DNA from: Heliocidaris tuberculata
Taxonomy: Eukaryota > Echinodermata > Echinoidea > Camarodonta > Echinometridae
Direction of reading: 5' to 3'
Assembly: GCA_025618425.1 (NCBI GenBank)
Contig: CM046832.1
Location: 59,927,087 to 59,991,086, forward strand
DNA: 64,000 nucleotides
Part shown: positions 11,501 to 26,900 of the stretch, piece after piece
Position numbering within the stretch: the first letter of the stretch is position 1
Layout of the letters: the number at the start of each line of letters is the position of its first letter
Position numbers and translations under genes: made by a program
Notes under the pieces: generated by a model
What the model saw: only the letters and a program-made list of their open reading frames with translations
What the model was told of the DNA's origin: nothing
Databases searched by the model: none

Positions 11501-14500
11501 CAAAGCCTTACGCATTTCCCTCTACCGTATATAGCATAACGCAAGACCTTCCACTTTCGCTTTGAGCTTTGTAATATCGGATAACCCCATGCGATGACTC
11601 ATGATGCAATGTCATGGCGATAAAATAGATTTCTACATTGATTTACGATACCAATGCACAGATTTGGGCGCAAGCCTCGTATATTTTGTTTTGTCAAGAT
11701 AACCGTGTAAGTAAACATGCCAGGGAGGATGATTATTTTTCAAAGATGAGCGGCAGGTGAATGGATGTTTAGACTTCAAAAGAATGCCCTGACAGATCAC
11801 ATACAGTCATTACGATATTATTAACTGACTAATACAAAGGGACTGTTATCAAAAACACAAACGGACAATGATAACTTTTTGATTCATGATCCAGAAATTG
11901 ATAGAGCAGGCGATGGGATCTCCTCTAGTAAGGTGGCGGGGGGGGGGGGGGGGGTATCTATCAAGTAGCACGTGAGGTAAACACACTGCAAATATCATTG
12001 ATTGTATTATATTTTGCCTTCAAACAGGGGGCGAAAGCCAGTTCAGTCCTATGCTGAATATACCACTGATGACTTTGTATTCCACCGTAAAACCACTCGT
12101 TAACTTGCCTGACATACCACAAGGCAGTTCCTGAAAAGATAATCAGGTTAACGTGCGTTTCGTGAAAAAAGGCGGAGGTTGTTGATAATCTCACTTCTTA
12201 CATACCGATAAAAACAATTTGTCCATGAATTAATTCAAATAGGCCATTCATGATAATGGTATACATAATTGATTTCAACTTACTTTGGTGAATCACATGT
12301 TAGTGCATCCTCTTCCAGCATGCCATTGCAGCTCAACGTATGGCATTTTACTCTCCGGACTGTGAACCACAAGGTATGGGGTTCGAATCCCTGCTGCAGC
12401 ACTAACGTCCTTTTGTCAAGACATTAATCTACATTTGCCACATTCGACCCAGGTGTAGTAAGTGGGTATCTGGTGTAGGATTTATTCATTGAATGCACTG
12501 AGCACTACGGTTGCCGGAGCTAAAGCCGGGTAATATAATATGATATCCAAAGTCTTTGGGAAGCGCATAGAGACGACTATCATAATGTGATATGCGCTAT
12601 AAGGAACGGAATATTATTATTATTATTATTGTTGTTGTTGTTGTTATTATTATTTTATTAATCATTTGCTTTAAATACCCATGAGAACAGCTTTTTGTAT
12701 AAAAAGAAAGTATAAATTATCAGAAATCACTGGAATCACGAAAGAAAGATTCATAGATATATGATAAATTCGGTATGTATTTACATTATATTGATCCCAT
12801 GATATTTCCTGTTATTGAAAACCTGATATATGCTACCGCATCTCACTGTTAGTGCAATGACCTAATTGATATAGACTTGTGATTGAAAACAAAGTTCGGT
12901 GATAAAAAAAACTTTTATTTTTTCATTTCGAGGATACCAATCGATAGATACAAACTTTACTTCTTTACTTCTTGATAACTGAAACTTCAACAAACAGGAG
13001 GAAATTATGTATTATTGCTTTTCGAGGACGGAGTTTATTTTCCCACAATTTGTTAGTTTGTTTATATACATCTATTACGCGGAAATGTCATATGTCATGC
13101 TTGTTGTAATTTCACAAAATGACAAGTACAATGTCATAAAAATGGCTGTCGAAATTCCATATGGAACAGAATGTCATTAAAATAATCATTGTTCTTTCAT
13201 AGGATGTTAAGCGGGAAAAAAAATACAGCCTTCAACCGCCAACTTATTAGACGTTTTGTTTTTGTTTTTGTTTTTGCTTTTTGTTTGTTTGTTGTTTTTT
13301 TCAGGGTTGGCAAGGATCAGGGGAATTAGCTAATGCAGCTGAAAGATCCAAACCACCATTCTCCTCAAAGATAGCAATTGAATATTTTCGGTGACATCCC
13401 CTATTCGGCATCATCTTCCCACCGCCTACCTTCGAACGTAATTTTGTAGGGTTTCAAAAAACTACACAAAAACAAAACAATTTTCACAGAAGTGGCTCTT
13501 GGCTCTAGTAACCTCCTTTATTAATGGCTTCATTAACAAATCCGAATAACATCATGCAGGCCAATATCTTATTATAGTAACGACAGGGTTAATTATTGAG
13601 AGTAGAGTAATAAGATATGATTTCTTGAGTTTGAAATTTCATCCAATCGATCGTGGTTTTCGAGTATTTAGTATATATATATTTATATATAGGTCTATTC
13701 TCTCGGCTACCTGAAAGCAAATTTCCTGTTTTTGTCTTGATTCCAAACCAAGCGATATCTCTCTTCCTGTTGGAGTGGACGGATGCCACATGGATAAACC
13801 AGGGAAGGACATGATGGTAGTCTTCGAGGGATCTTTTTTTTTTTTTAACCAATGTTGTCTCGAAGAAGGTGTTCATTCTGTCCAGGGTGGAGATGGTGTA
13901 AAATTTAAAAACGGAACATTTTAATTTGGGAATGTTTCTTTTAGACTTCCAAAATATAAGCTGCGATGATGCAATGTTCATTCATTTATCCATTCATTCG
14001 TCTATTACAATTTTCTTACAAACATACAGCGCATTACATAATGTAGTTACATTTCTGATAAACATTATGTGTGTCATAAATTTGAGCAATAATAAATGAA
14101 CCAAGATAAAATTAAGATATGAAATAAAACAGAATATAGAGTGAAACTTATTAAAACAAGATTAGATGAAATAAAACAGAATAATATGATACAAAATTAG
14201 ATAAAATAAACCCCCAAAATATATAATAAAATGTATCTCCTATTCTCCTTTAATCGCGGGAACAACGAACCCTGCTTGCTTCGTACATATTTCAAATATT
14301 CTTCCAATTCTATTACTGAAACAAAGGCAGTGAAATGCTAATCCATTGACAGAATTATATCCAGCAGTCCAATTACGAATTCCGCACTGATATCAAACAG
14401 TCCTTTCACTTCTTCATACAAAATGGTCTTCTTTGGGTCATGCGTTTGAACGCGGCAATATTTTACCACTGCATATATCCAGAAGTCATTTTTGTCTTAT

Positions 14501-17500
14501 CTCATTGGACATCAGTAATTTAGGAAGATGGACCTTCCGAGAAAAAATGAGATATATTGAAGCGAAATTGGCATTTCATATCTGATGTCAGCCGTTGATA
14601 AAAAAAAACCGCGAGGTCAGTGGGAATGGACTGCTGTTTGCATGGCCAGGAATCAATGTACCTCCATTCTTTGATTTGTGTCCCACCATTATACAAGAAA
14701 TTAGAGGCAAGGAACAAGGCGCATTCGTTACATTGGAAGATATCTTAGGGTTGTACACCGCATGCAAATATAATTTATAACCACGTGAGAGCAGTGCGCT
14801 TGACTTTCTTGGATCATCCCTTCAAGTGCAAGACAAATATCTTGTTTCCAGGAACAATAGTAGGGTTAACCAATCGAATTTTAATGGGAGACCAGCGTTC
14901 AAGATTTCAAGCACACTTCTATTTCCTAACCAGTCCCCCCCCCCCATTTCTTTATTATACATGGCAGCATTATGGTGAACCAATATTAAGCTCACAATAT
15001 TCTTAACAACTATCATTTTTATAAATATTTAAAGGCTCATGTATTTCTAAGAGTTAGCCTCCCCCCCCCCCCCCTGTTTTGGCACCCTTTATTGCTGCAA
15101 TAAACTGATAAAATATTGTGAAATATCTCTCCACTTGTATCCTTGCTGGGATGAATTATGATAAAACATCATGACAGTGCCATTCTAATCGCCCAGTATT
15201 TCATGAGATAAATCGTCCCAATTTTTGTTGTTGTTGTTGTTGTAGGGGGGGGGGGTTGGGGGGGGGGAGTTTTTCCCCTCGTCACCCCTTTTTGCGCCCT
15301 TTTCTCGCTGTCACGTTCAAGTAAAACCGCGATCCTCTTAACCCAGATATTCCTGTGACCGATAGAGATCGGAGGGGTTGATCGGTTCATTCCAGGTCAC
15401 AGCCTAAAGGGGTCACTGACTGAATTACATGTGACTGGTTTATTACTTCTGTCTTTCTGCCACTGATAGTGTGTGTCTCTACATTGAACTGACGAGAGGG
15501 AGATGACTTTTGGAGATGTGGTTCGCATCAGTCACGACATAAATGTTTGACTTGATTTCATTTGTGTTTTATTTGTCTTTTGGTGTTTTTGTTTTGTTTT
15601 GCTTTGTTTTTTGTTCACGTCTTCTTTTCAAAATGATAACAAATTATACATAGATAATATATAATTATAATCAAAATAAAGGAATTACCCTAATACTATT
15701 TACATAACAGATCACAATGAAGAATTGATATCATGAATATTCATTTCAAATAGTTAAATGTAATAATATTGAACAATGTTTTTATCGAATTCAAATTCCT
15801 TGAAAGAGGCGGGATTGTCAAAGTTATTATTTCATGAGATTTATAAGGAAGTATTTTTTTTTTAACTTAACATAGCTTGATGATACTGACTTTACTCCCC
15901 ACACCGATGAAAAATATTTTGTCATAGTCATTCATTGTAATACAAATATGAATCCAAAATTATGATGTCATTTTTGGCTTAGTTCACAATTCTCAGTCAT
16001 AGTCCCGTCCAAAAATAAATCATCCTATGTCCCCTATACTCTCGTTTATGTCACCCCCAATCTCTGAAATCTAATCCCAAATAACTGTTTCTTGAAGCAA
16101 AGCGCTTACAAATCAAGATGGACAGATAGACACTTTGATACGATAGAAGAAAAATCTGCCGACAAAGATACTAGCCCACGTAACTGAAACACCAGATTAC
16201 TGTGCTCTTAACTGACATTGAACTACAAACCACCAAGGCTTTCAATTACGATTAGAATGAGTGCATCTTGCATCTGTATATTACATTCTAATCTCGGAAG
16301 TCAGTGTCATGCCTGATCTGTGGCTGTTATTTTTGAGGGGTGGCAATGGGGGGGGGGGGGGGGGAGGTTAAATGTGTGGGCATGTTTTGTTGTTATATTC
16401 TCTCTTTACATAAGCAAGCTGCACCAAAACGAAATTATGCTGACAACCGTATCAAATTTCCTCATTTTCATACACCGTTTTGATTTTCACTTAAATTAAA
16501 AAGGGAGCTAACTGAATCTGACAAGAGATTGGACTATAAATGCCTGTCATTTTCAATTATTTTTGTTTTCCATTTGTGTAAAAAATGATAAGTGTAGGGG
16601 ATGCGGATCATGAGAGATCATCATCCAGGATGAAGGAAGATGCAATCTGAGAAGAAGTATTGTAGTAACCATAGCAACGCTTTCCAGCTTATGCTCAGTA
16701 ATGGCAGCTTTAAGACACTCAGATAATTATATCTAGAGCGGGCTGTGATAACGAACCAAAAGTATCACTCTTTCGATACTCTCTCTGACTTGTCCAGGGT
16801 TTGCACTCTACTTTAAAAAAAAAAATTGGGGGCTGGGGGACGCATCCAGATCTGTGAAAAGGGAAGGCGTCCGAAAATCTCTTTCTAGGTTCTGATTTAA
16901 TAAAAATCTCAGGTGCCTTTTGGGGTCACAGATGAGGGAGAGGCTCTCATTTTTAATGTACTTGAGGAAGGTTTGCCAGATGGGTTGCAAAAAAGGGCAC
17001 GTGTCCCCTAATCCCGTGGAACCGCCACTGCCCCCACCTCCCCAAAATAGTAACAACATGAATTAAGTAAGTATCAATGTGAAAAACCTAAAGTGGCAGG
17101 ATAAAAATTACACATGATATTCGCCCTTATGGCATCTGCATCGTCAACATCATAATTATCATACAAAGAACCTTTACATAGCTTCAACAATTTAAAAAAA
17201 AAAAAAACTTTTAAAAAAATCTTATTGATATAGTTCATATATAGCGTGACCCTGTAACCATGGTAAAGAGTTGAAGCAGCTGTATATACGCCGAATGTAC
17301 TACCAGGCTTCAGCAAACTTTATGTTTTGTTGTCGTATCTACAGACATGTCTATAAAGGAGAGAGGAGGGTATAATTTTCTTTTTTTATTTGGGAAATGA
17401 TATTGAATTTATCTTCCCTGTAGAGAGATGATTTTATTATGTCCATGATTTTTCTGGAGTTCTTTGATTTCAGCCTCGCCTACAGCTGTTCACTGTGACA

Positions 17501-19130
17501 GCATGGTGTCTATTTTTATTGGCGTGTGATACTCCAAATCGGACCGTGGGTTAAGATGGAGTGTGGAATGTATTATTGCACTTTCTCGATAGCAAATTGA
17601 CACAGTGTTATATCCGTTTTCAACTACAACAACAACAATATAGGACAAGGAAACTTGGAAACTACAAACAGCTTATACGCAAGGAAAATGACAAAGAATT
17701 TTGCTTCGACCAAAATCTTTGAATTGTTAAAAAAAAGGGGGGGGGGATAAAAAGTGTAATCGCATTAATTGCATATCATATCGACAAACAAAAGACACAC
17801 GGCAAATTTATTGAAGGGGAAAATAGAAGATATTAAAACAAAAACCTTTTCAAAATAATCGTATTTATTCACTACTCAGATAGAACAAATCGTTTTGAAA
17901 TATCGATGGAATTAGTGGATTTTAATCATCCATGTTTTTAAAAAGGGTATTCTTTTTGTGGATTGTACATTTATTTCTTCCTGTTCTCAACTAAGTCCAA
18001 TAGAGGTGAATGCGCTCAACTAAACTGCACGTAATTATTCTCGTACCTTTCTATTCTAATCGTTAGATATTAATCATAAAATCCCTATCATTTGTTCTGA
18101 TCACTTCACGTATCTGTAAATTCCAGTTTTGAACTTCTTGCCATGTTGATTTTATATTCTAATCAGAGCGATCACACCGTTCAACCTTTACAGCATTTAT
18201 CCCGGATACCTTATTTGGCTTATCATTTTCCAGTATTGCCCTAATTTTTCTCATTTTTGCTTGATCGTCAGATGTGAGCCTGAGGCCAGTGCCTTATAAC
18301 CCCGTAATTGGTGAAAAGTTGTTTATCAGTTTTCCATCCCGAAGTTAAGTGACATATTTGGATAATTTACGTCAAGTTTGAGTGGCGTTTTGCCAAGATT
18401 ACAGATGAAAATGATGACTGCTTCCGCGGAATAAAGAATCGAGAATAACTTCTCTTAACATGACTTTGTCTATAAGGGCTTTTTAATAACGTACGCATTG
18501 GAGCAGTGATTCACAGTATCTGAATTCAATTTAGTTTCAGAGAGAAATCAAATTTGGAAGACATTTCAAAGTCGTGCCATTGATATGATGGAATGAAAAC
18601 TTAAATTATTTGAAATATATTTGGACGTCGATTTAACATTAAAGTCTTTATTCGAATATGAAAACATTTTGCAAGTGGCTGCAACTTTTTCTACAAATGC
18701 TATATACTACGTTTACAATCCTAAATTTGAAATGGCAGAACTTAAATAAGCTTTCCAATAAAGCGATCGAATTTTCCAGACCCTTTAACTAACAAAATTT
18801 CTGCAGTAATTACCCAATACATCCCGCTGAATTTTCAAGAAATAATTAGAAACCTAAACCCTAGTCATGATCCTACGTAATTTCTTGCTCTATCTACTCA
18901 TATATCTATTTCTCTCTCTCTATCTAGCTATTTATTTCACTCTTGATCCCAAATTATGAATGTTTTTGAAAGCAATATGTAACAGAACAAACAGTCAAAT
19001 CGCTGAATTTGTAAACGTCATTGAGGAGTGGCACACTTACCTATGCTCTTCCTTCCTTTCTTTCTTCCTTTCTTCCTTCCTTTCTTACGTTCTTCTTTGA
19101 TTATTGCTTTCGCCCACTACCTCTCCCTCC

Positions 19131-19189
<59 letters not shown>

Positions 19190-22100
19190 CCCCCCCCCCT
19201 CTCTCTCTCTCTCTCCCCTCGCGCTCTATCTATACTACTTTCAGCAGTTCTTCTCTTTGCGTAATTATGATGCTGACCCACCCCAAAGTATAGTGCATTT
19301 CGGAAATTCAGAAATCATTTTGCTCCCACCTTCGTTGATAGTCCTTCGCAGAGGTTTGACAATGTACTTGAATCCACACTTTGAGTTATACCTAAAACAC
19401 CTCAAACATGACAATAACAGATTACAGGCAACAGTTACCCCTGCCTCTGGAGAATATGCTTTGTATATTTCAGTTCTTTGTATATTTCAAATTTCTATTA
19501 CAGTGTATATGTCATTATCTGTTCTATTACATAATCTTATATTATTCCTACCCTCGCGACAACAGTCTTCATACCATAAAACAAGAATTAATCTTATAAA
19601 TATAATGATATAAATTTGTAATCATTGTTCAATTATCTCTTTCTGAATGAGGTAGAGACGAATTAGGTAGGCATTCTTTTAGATCAGAGATGATAAATCG
19701 ATATACTCCTAATTGCAACAACTGCTTTAAAATATGCGTTGAATATTTTCCAAGGAAAACACGATTTGTTTTACGTAAACTTGTGATTAATCCTCCAGAG
19801 TAATGAACTCCGTATAGCTTATTAATCTCATGCTTGTACCATGACAAGGTTGTGACAGAATCGTATTTCAATAGGCGTGGGTTTCCTGCCTTCTCAATCC
19901 CACACAAAGCAAGAAGTGATTTATGAGATTATGTATCAAAGGAATCGTACATTTGACCCATATTCTCGTAATTACATGTCACAACTCGAGTGCATAAATT
20001 AGCCCGACAGTAGTAAGTGGTCATAAATCCAGCTCTACAAACATAATTATGAGCCAAAGTAAAATTATAGGTATATAATTATGTGTCTACATGTAATCAC
20101 GTGTACTTAGATTCTAAAGCCCCCAAATTTTGAATAATTTCGTAATAAAATATTTCTCAATTGAATAAAACAGCTAAATGTTTTAAGACTTTTTTCTTTT
20201 ATTATTGTTCTGCTTAAAGGGAAATCTAACCTTTATAGTAAGTTGCTCTGAAAGAAAGAGGAAAAATCAGAGAAGCAGATTGGCGAAAGTTTGAACGCAA
20301 TCGGACAAGCAATAAGAAAGTTATGAATTTTTGAAAGTTGTAATCACTATACATTATGGGAATTTCAAATTGGCCGAATAGGTAATGTCACTGTGATGTA
20401 TCTGTGGACAACTCCCCCATTCGCTCCAACACACAAAATGACTAAAATGTCACTTTTTTCAAAATGTATTACTTATAGGATTTTTTTCGTTCATGAGGAC
20501 CTATAACAATATGCTCTCTCCAATATATTTTGAGTACTGCCCCGAGGGTAAAAGCGCCTCGAAGAAAACCGCAAATTAATGATATTTTTGTGTACGACGA
20601 ATGGGAGAGTTGTCCACAAAAATGTCACAATCGAATCACCAAATTGCCAATTTGAGATTCCCATAGATGTAGTGATCTCATTTTTCAAACATCCATAACT
20701 TTCTTATTCCTTGTCCGATTTCTTTCAAACTTTCACCATCCCGTTTTTCTTATTTTCCTCCTTTCACACAAATCATCTCATTACAAAGGTTGGATTGCCC
20801 TTTAAAAGAAAGACGTGTATTAATTTGACTGAAACATTTTTCGCTCTACATTCGGAAAAGATGGTGCGGAGCTGCCACAATGTTTAAAAAAAAAATAATA
20901 ATAAACAAACAAAGAAACAAACAAACAAAAAGAAATGTAAACGAAAACGTCCTTATTTGATTTTGATACCTGTTACCCGTCCCAAGATCTAATGGCTAGC
21001 TTTGGTCACTGAATCATGGGTCACGTGACCCGGGCATGTTTATTATGGCAATGTCCGGTCATGTCTGAGACACTGATGTAATTTCCTATTGCTTACAATA
21101 ACACTTTCACTGTGACGTATACAACACCATTATGTACACCGTGTGCAAGATGGTTGATAATTTAAACACCCGTAGTGTGATTAAGCACCTAATTAAAACA
21201 CCATTAGTGTATACCAATACTGTGGTATGATTAACTCCTAATTGAGAGACCAGTACTTTGATTAAATGCACTTATTGTGATAAACCAAGAATCTTTATAT
21301 TAATTGTGATCATAACTCGATAGGCATAGTACTTTTACTTAAAGTTTTGACTTGCGCCTCGAGGAATGTAAATGCGAGTCTACGAAAGCTCTCTCTATTT
21401 TCACTGCATTTCTCAAAAGTCGGACAACTTCAGGAGCTTCATCTCAAAATTCAGAATATGAATGAATGATCTGACATTGTGCATGGTATATAAATATGTA
21501 ATCATGTTGATTCTTCACTTTTTAAAAACCCATTTTAGTGTTCAGTGTTGTTTATTTTCATGTTTCGTAATAGTCTGGAAAAGAATCGTATTCTGGATTC
21601 TCTCACAGGGGAGGGGCATGAGTCCGAAAATTCTGACCAGCACCCACCCCTCCCAAAAATGAAATATCCCAAAATTTCGCCTGGGGCACACGAACACGAC
21701 TTTGTGTGTGTTTTTTTCTTCCTGTGTGTTTCGCGAATGTTATGCCACATTTAGTTTTCCGGGGAGGGCGGTACCTGCCCCCGTGCCCCCTAGATACGCC
21801 TTTGGTATTTCATGAACTTACCATGGATGTATCCATGATTTTACTAGCTGGTGATTTATCATCGCCACTGTATTTTCTAAATTCACGAACAGCACAATGT
21901 GACTTGTCATACTCATTCTTTACAATGCATTTTTTCCGGACAAAATAACTTTCACCAATATAGTGCTATATAAGTGAAGGATATCCAAATAATTCAACTT
22001 TCAGTTGGAAGTAATTATCAGGCCGTTGAAAGTCATCGCTTGTGATTTCGATGTAATGCTTTTGCCAAGGACAGGTCATTTTTTTGTAAAGGTTAATTGG

Positions 22101-23892
22101 TAGTTTGTACTGAATAGAATTTACTCACTAATTCTGTTTTCTTTGTTCATTCTTTATCGGCTGAACCCTTTATAGTTCTTCCGTCCCATTGTATAATTCC
22201 AAGTTTATCATTTTAAAGTTAAAAGGTTTTCATTATTGTTTAAATGTGTTAGACTTCATGCACTGAACACGAATTTGATATTTTTGGTTTCGACTTCGAA
22301 CTTTTTTCGTTATTTTGCATGAGCAGTAACTGTTATAAATGTTTTATATCGTCTCTGCTACAATTCTCTTGAGTTTTTCTTCTGTTCAAGTGATTTACAA
22401 GCAGATTATCTAATTTTCCCAGGTGAACAACAATAAACAAAAAATAAAAATAAATAGGAATATATCAGCGGAAATATTTTATGTCTAGAACTGAATTTTT
22501 AAAATAATGCTTGCTACTATTATTTTTCACACAACTTACAGTAAGATGGACTTGAAATTGATTATACGTCCTTTAAAAGATTCAAGACAAACCAACCAAT
22601 GTAGAAAGTTCAACATTCTATCATCACTCTAAAATTAATAATAATGATAATAATATTAAAACTGAGATGTAGGCCTATATGAAATCTTTACAGTCCCATT
22701 GTGCTTCTGCTTATGATGATCCCTTCTATGTGCATCTAATGAAGGATTTAGAATAAAACTATGGTGATGTGTATGGAATAGAAAACACCAAATAAATTGA
22801 AATCAAAGTGCAATTTCGTTTTTGGAAACAAAGTGATATGGCCAAAAATTATATATTTATACTCTCGTTTAATGAATTCTTATCTCAATACGTGTTGTGT
22901 AAAATATTCACCCGATCATTGTGCAAAGGTTTTGCTCATATTGGAACTTTCACTAGAAACCGTAGGTAGGAGAGTAAATAGCAGCTTCGGAAATGTTCAC
23001 GGAAGACCAAGCTTACACCTGTATTGCGTTTCACCTTGATCTTTGTCATATGAAAGGAAATTGTGAAAATTCGCGCTTAATTCGGGCTTTCTCTCTCTCT
23101 CTCTCTCTCTCTCTACATATTTGGAGGGAAACTGAAGGTTAGAATGCCATTATTTTGCCAAATATTTGTTTTAAAGAAGTGATCTCGTGCAGACACACCA
23201 GTGTACAAATAAAAGCGAACATGTGATATTATTTTCCTTGTATTATTGTGTAATGATTATGCACAATCAAGCATTAATTATATCGTTGTAACTAGAGTAA
23301 ATTTATCAGAAAGTGACACGATGATAAAAGTGTTTATTTGATTGCTGTTTCAGTTCAGTTTCAGTTTCAGTTTCAGTTTATTGTTTCATATTTCACATTT
23401 ACAGTATAAATGGTAAAACAAGATAAATGGTACAAACGAACATGAAATATATGTTGTCAGAGAAAATAAAAGAACGTGAGTACCTCATATCTATAAGTTT
23501 GCATACAGTATTAATTGAAAAGACTGGGCTAGAATAAAAGTGAAATATTGAGGAGCCTAATAAGGAGAAAGCTATGCTTGTTGTTGTTGTTGTTGCTTAT
23601 GCCTCGATGAGTTTTGTATACTTATTTTCTTCTTTTTCTTTTTTACTATAAGAGCACATCTACTATTTTATACTTTGTAAATTACAATAGAATATTTTTA
23701 TTTATGTAATATATTTATTTAAATAAACCTAAGCAAGCCATGACTGAATTTAAACTGAAAGGGGGTGACAGAGTAGAAAATAGAGAGAGAGAGAGAGAGG
23801 GGGGGGGGATAGGGAAAGGAGAGAAACAAGAGTAACATTCAAGGAACGACATAGAAATAGAAATAAAATAGATAATGGACAGAGAGAGCGGC

Positions 23893-23925
<33 letters not shown>

Positions 23926-26900
23926 AAGGGGGAGGTATGATAAGAATGATTGTATATTGATTCAAAAACTTGAGTCTCCTACACATCCGTAGTGGTATTA
24001 CTTTCATTTTGGAAATACGATCCAGGAAAGATGAACCGCGATAAGACAACGAAATCCGCGGGAGCTATCACTACTTCTTGTCCCTGTTGTCCAGTGTTTG
24101 TTATTATTCGGAAACATCAAGCTCCTCTCCAGACTATCTTTCTGGACGTTGCGGGGGAAGGGGTGGGTCCCAATTTCAATGGCAGACTCATCAGTTGTCA
24201 TGACAACGTTAAATCCAGCCTGTGGATACGATCGGGGCTGCCAGCTTTGATTAAGGTACACCACGTTTGTCTGTATAAATCTTTGGGGCGTTTTCTACCA
24301 AGCACCGCGAAGTCCGGTCCACGAATAGAGCGCGTCTGTCGGAAATGGAGATAGTTAATGTACTTTTTACTGATGGATTCTACAGTCATGACAGTAAAAA
24401 GGTTGTTTTTCTGATACAAATGTCATCTCGAAATATCTGTAATTTCTTTGGGTCCGTTTTTTCAGAAAGGTTCCCAGGTCAGTTCCAGCGATCAATCATC
24501 GAAGTGTTGGTGTCCGGTTTGCTTGAAATCGGAAAGGCTCTATCACGCAATATGATTTATCTTACGCGCACGCGTAGTTTCACACTCTTTTCCTTGACCT
24601 TGACGTTTGTAAGACCTTCACCCAACCGTGAATATAAGCTCACCTACATCATCCCCGTCTCAGGAAAACTGACAGGTATTAATTTTTGATAAGCATCTTC
24701 TAACCAGAAGTTAAGTCCTCAATTGCTCTCTTTACTGAAAGGGTGAATTCAATATGTTTGGAAAGATTCCATCTTTCTCAAACCCTTTTGTTCAAATATT
24801 AGTGTGACTTCGATATTACTTTTGTATTCTAAATATCACCGTTTCAGTATTTCATGAGTCTTAGTAGTTACAAGTATAAGGTTCAAATGTTATAGTAGGC
24901 CTCTGATGACAAAAAGGGTCCCGCTCTACGTTAAAGATAGACGTCATACTTGAAGCAACGGTTACGAAAGAATCTTAAAATATATAATGGGATATGCAAC
25001 TTTAAAAAAAAAATTAGTTTTTATTTAATTTAATTTAATTTATTTTTAAAATTTATTTATTTTTTTTTTTTTTATTATTCATTTATTTTTTTTAATTTTA
25101 TTTATTTTTTTTTTTATTTTTTTTTTATTTATTTATTTATTTTTTTTTTTTTTTGGGGGGGGGGGGGAATGAAGGCACCATTTTCATTCATTATTAGTAG
25201 CATTCTTCAGTCCATAACCACGCACGTCAGGCACGTTGCTTTACAATTTTGAATGAGGAAAGGCGGGATGTTGGCTTTATAGTTCAAAGAATTATTTTTT
25301 AAAATGAAATTCAGATTCAAAGAATAATCACAAAGTGCTGAAAACATTACCCCCAAAACAAACAGCGGGAACAAAATCGGACCTTCTTAAAATATTAGTC
25401 CTTAAATTTACAAATTTGCTGAGAACAAGAATGGATTCTCGACAAAAATTGAGAGGATGCGTCACATCCCCTAACATTGCCTATCGCCCCCTCCCCCCCC
25501 CCCCCCCCCCCCCCCCCTCCCTGATAAAAGTATTCATTTTCTGATTATTGATATATCAATCAGTTTTAAAGATAACTCCCAACGAACTTTTGCGTGACTG
25601 GATTAGACGATTACTTTCTGCAAAGCTAAGCTAAAAGCATTTCATACCTATTCTTTTTGACAATGGAGAAGGGAGAAAAATAAATCATAATTCATTTAGT
25701 AAAATTGAATTTGTCGCGTATCACAGTGATGCTAACTGGTTTATTAGTCGTTTGACATACAAGGATGTTTCTCCCCACGCTCTGCCGGGCTGTCCCCCCG
25801 AGGGGACATACGTGCCTTCTGCACCGTCAAGGCTTATCTACCACATCAGAATAATGTTCTTCATCATGTTCTCTCTGCTGGATACGTGTCCTCTGCCAGT
25901 GAACTTTGAAATGATGTTAATATTATTGTAGGCCATGCTCCACACGTTTACTCATCCATTTTGGTTAAACTGACCGCAACGATGTTTTTAGATCATATGG
26001 AAAAGCTGTTAATCCGCTTTCATAGAGTCGTAATTAAGAATGTTATTGTTGTGTAGCATAAATTTGTTTGCATCATAATATTTGGAGCAATCCTTTTACC
26101 AAAGAAGCTTCATGAATAAATCCAATATAGATTCCCCTATTAAAATTGATAACAAATGGTGCTTGAAATGTGCGTAAATGTAGATGTTCGTCTATAATGC
26201 ATAAAAGTAATAGAAACTGAATATGATTTGTGCTCCCCACCCCCCCCCTCCCTCTCTCTCTCTCTCTCTCACATTGATGCATTTAAAGGCAGGAAATAAG
26301 TACCTCAAGTCCTGAATCAAAATATGAAAACATTAAAGTACTTAAAAGTGCCAAATAGTCCTAAACATTTAAATCTCGAGCTTGCTGATTGTTGAAAAGC
26401 TCTGAAAGGGATACACCACCAATGGGTCCGGGAGAGACGATGCTCCTCTGACCTTCGAGCTCCTTGAGATGACAGACTCCTGGTGGAAAGGGGATCAGAG
26501 AGGGCGGCTCCTCAGGGAGACCCCATTATCCACTTTCGGTAGAAAACCCCATGACGTCATTACTTCCGCCTCCAGTGATTGGTCAATTAGTGATACCATG
26601 AGACGATCTCGCATAGAAGGCCACTCGTTAAGGTATAGGGTTACAAAACATCGGAGAACATTGGAAGTTTTCAATATCCTACATCTAAAATGGATTTATG
26701 ATGTTCATATTTCGAAAATTGTTGGATTTTTTTTTTTATTGGGGTGGGGGAATAGACATCAAGGGTTATTTTTTTTTTGTATAACAGTCGCAAACAAATA
26801 TTTTTTAAAAACTCGCAAAAGCCCCCACCCTTCCCATCAAAGGAAAACAGAAAAATTGCTTCTAAGTAAATCGAGCGCATCGCTTTTATTGGATGTATGA

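Noticed and set aside
23992..24354. 120-codon ORF in a GC-richer block with open frames on both strands
   Set aside because: No domain or repeat family is recognisable, and open frames on both strands fit base composition rather than coding.
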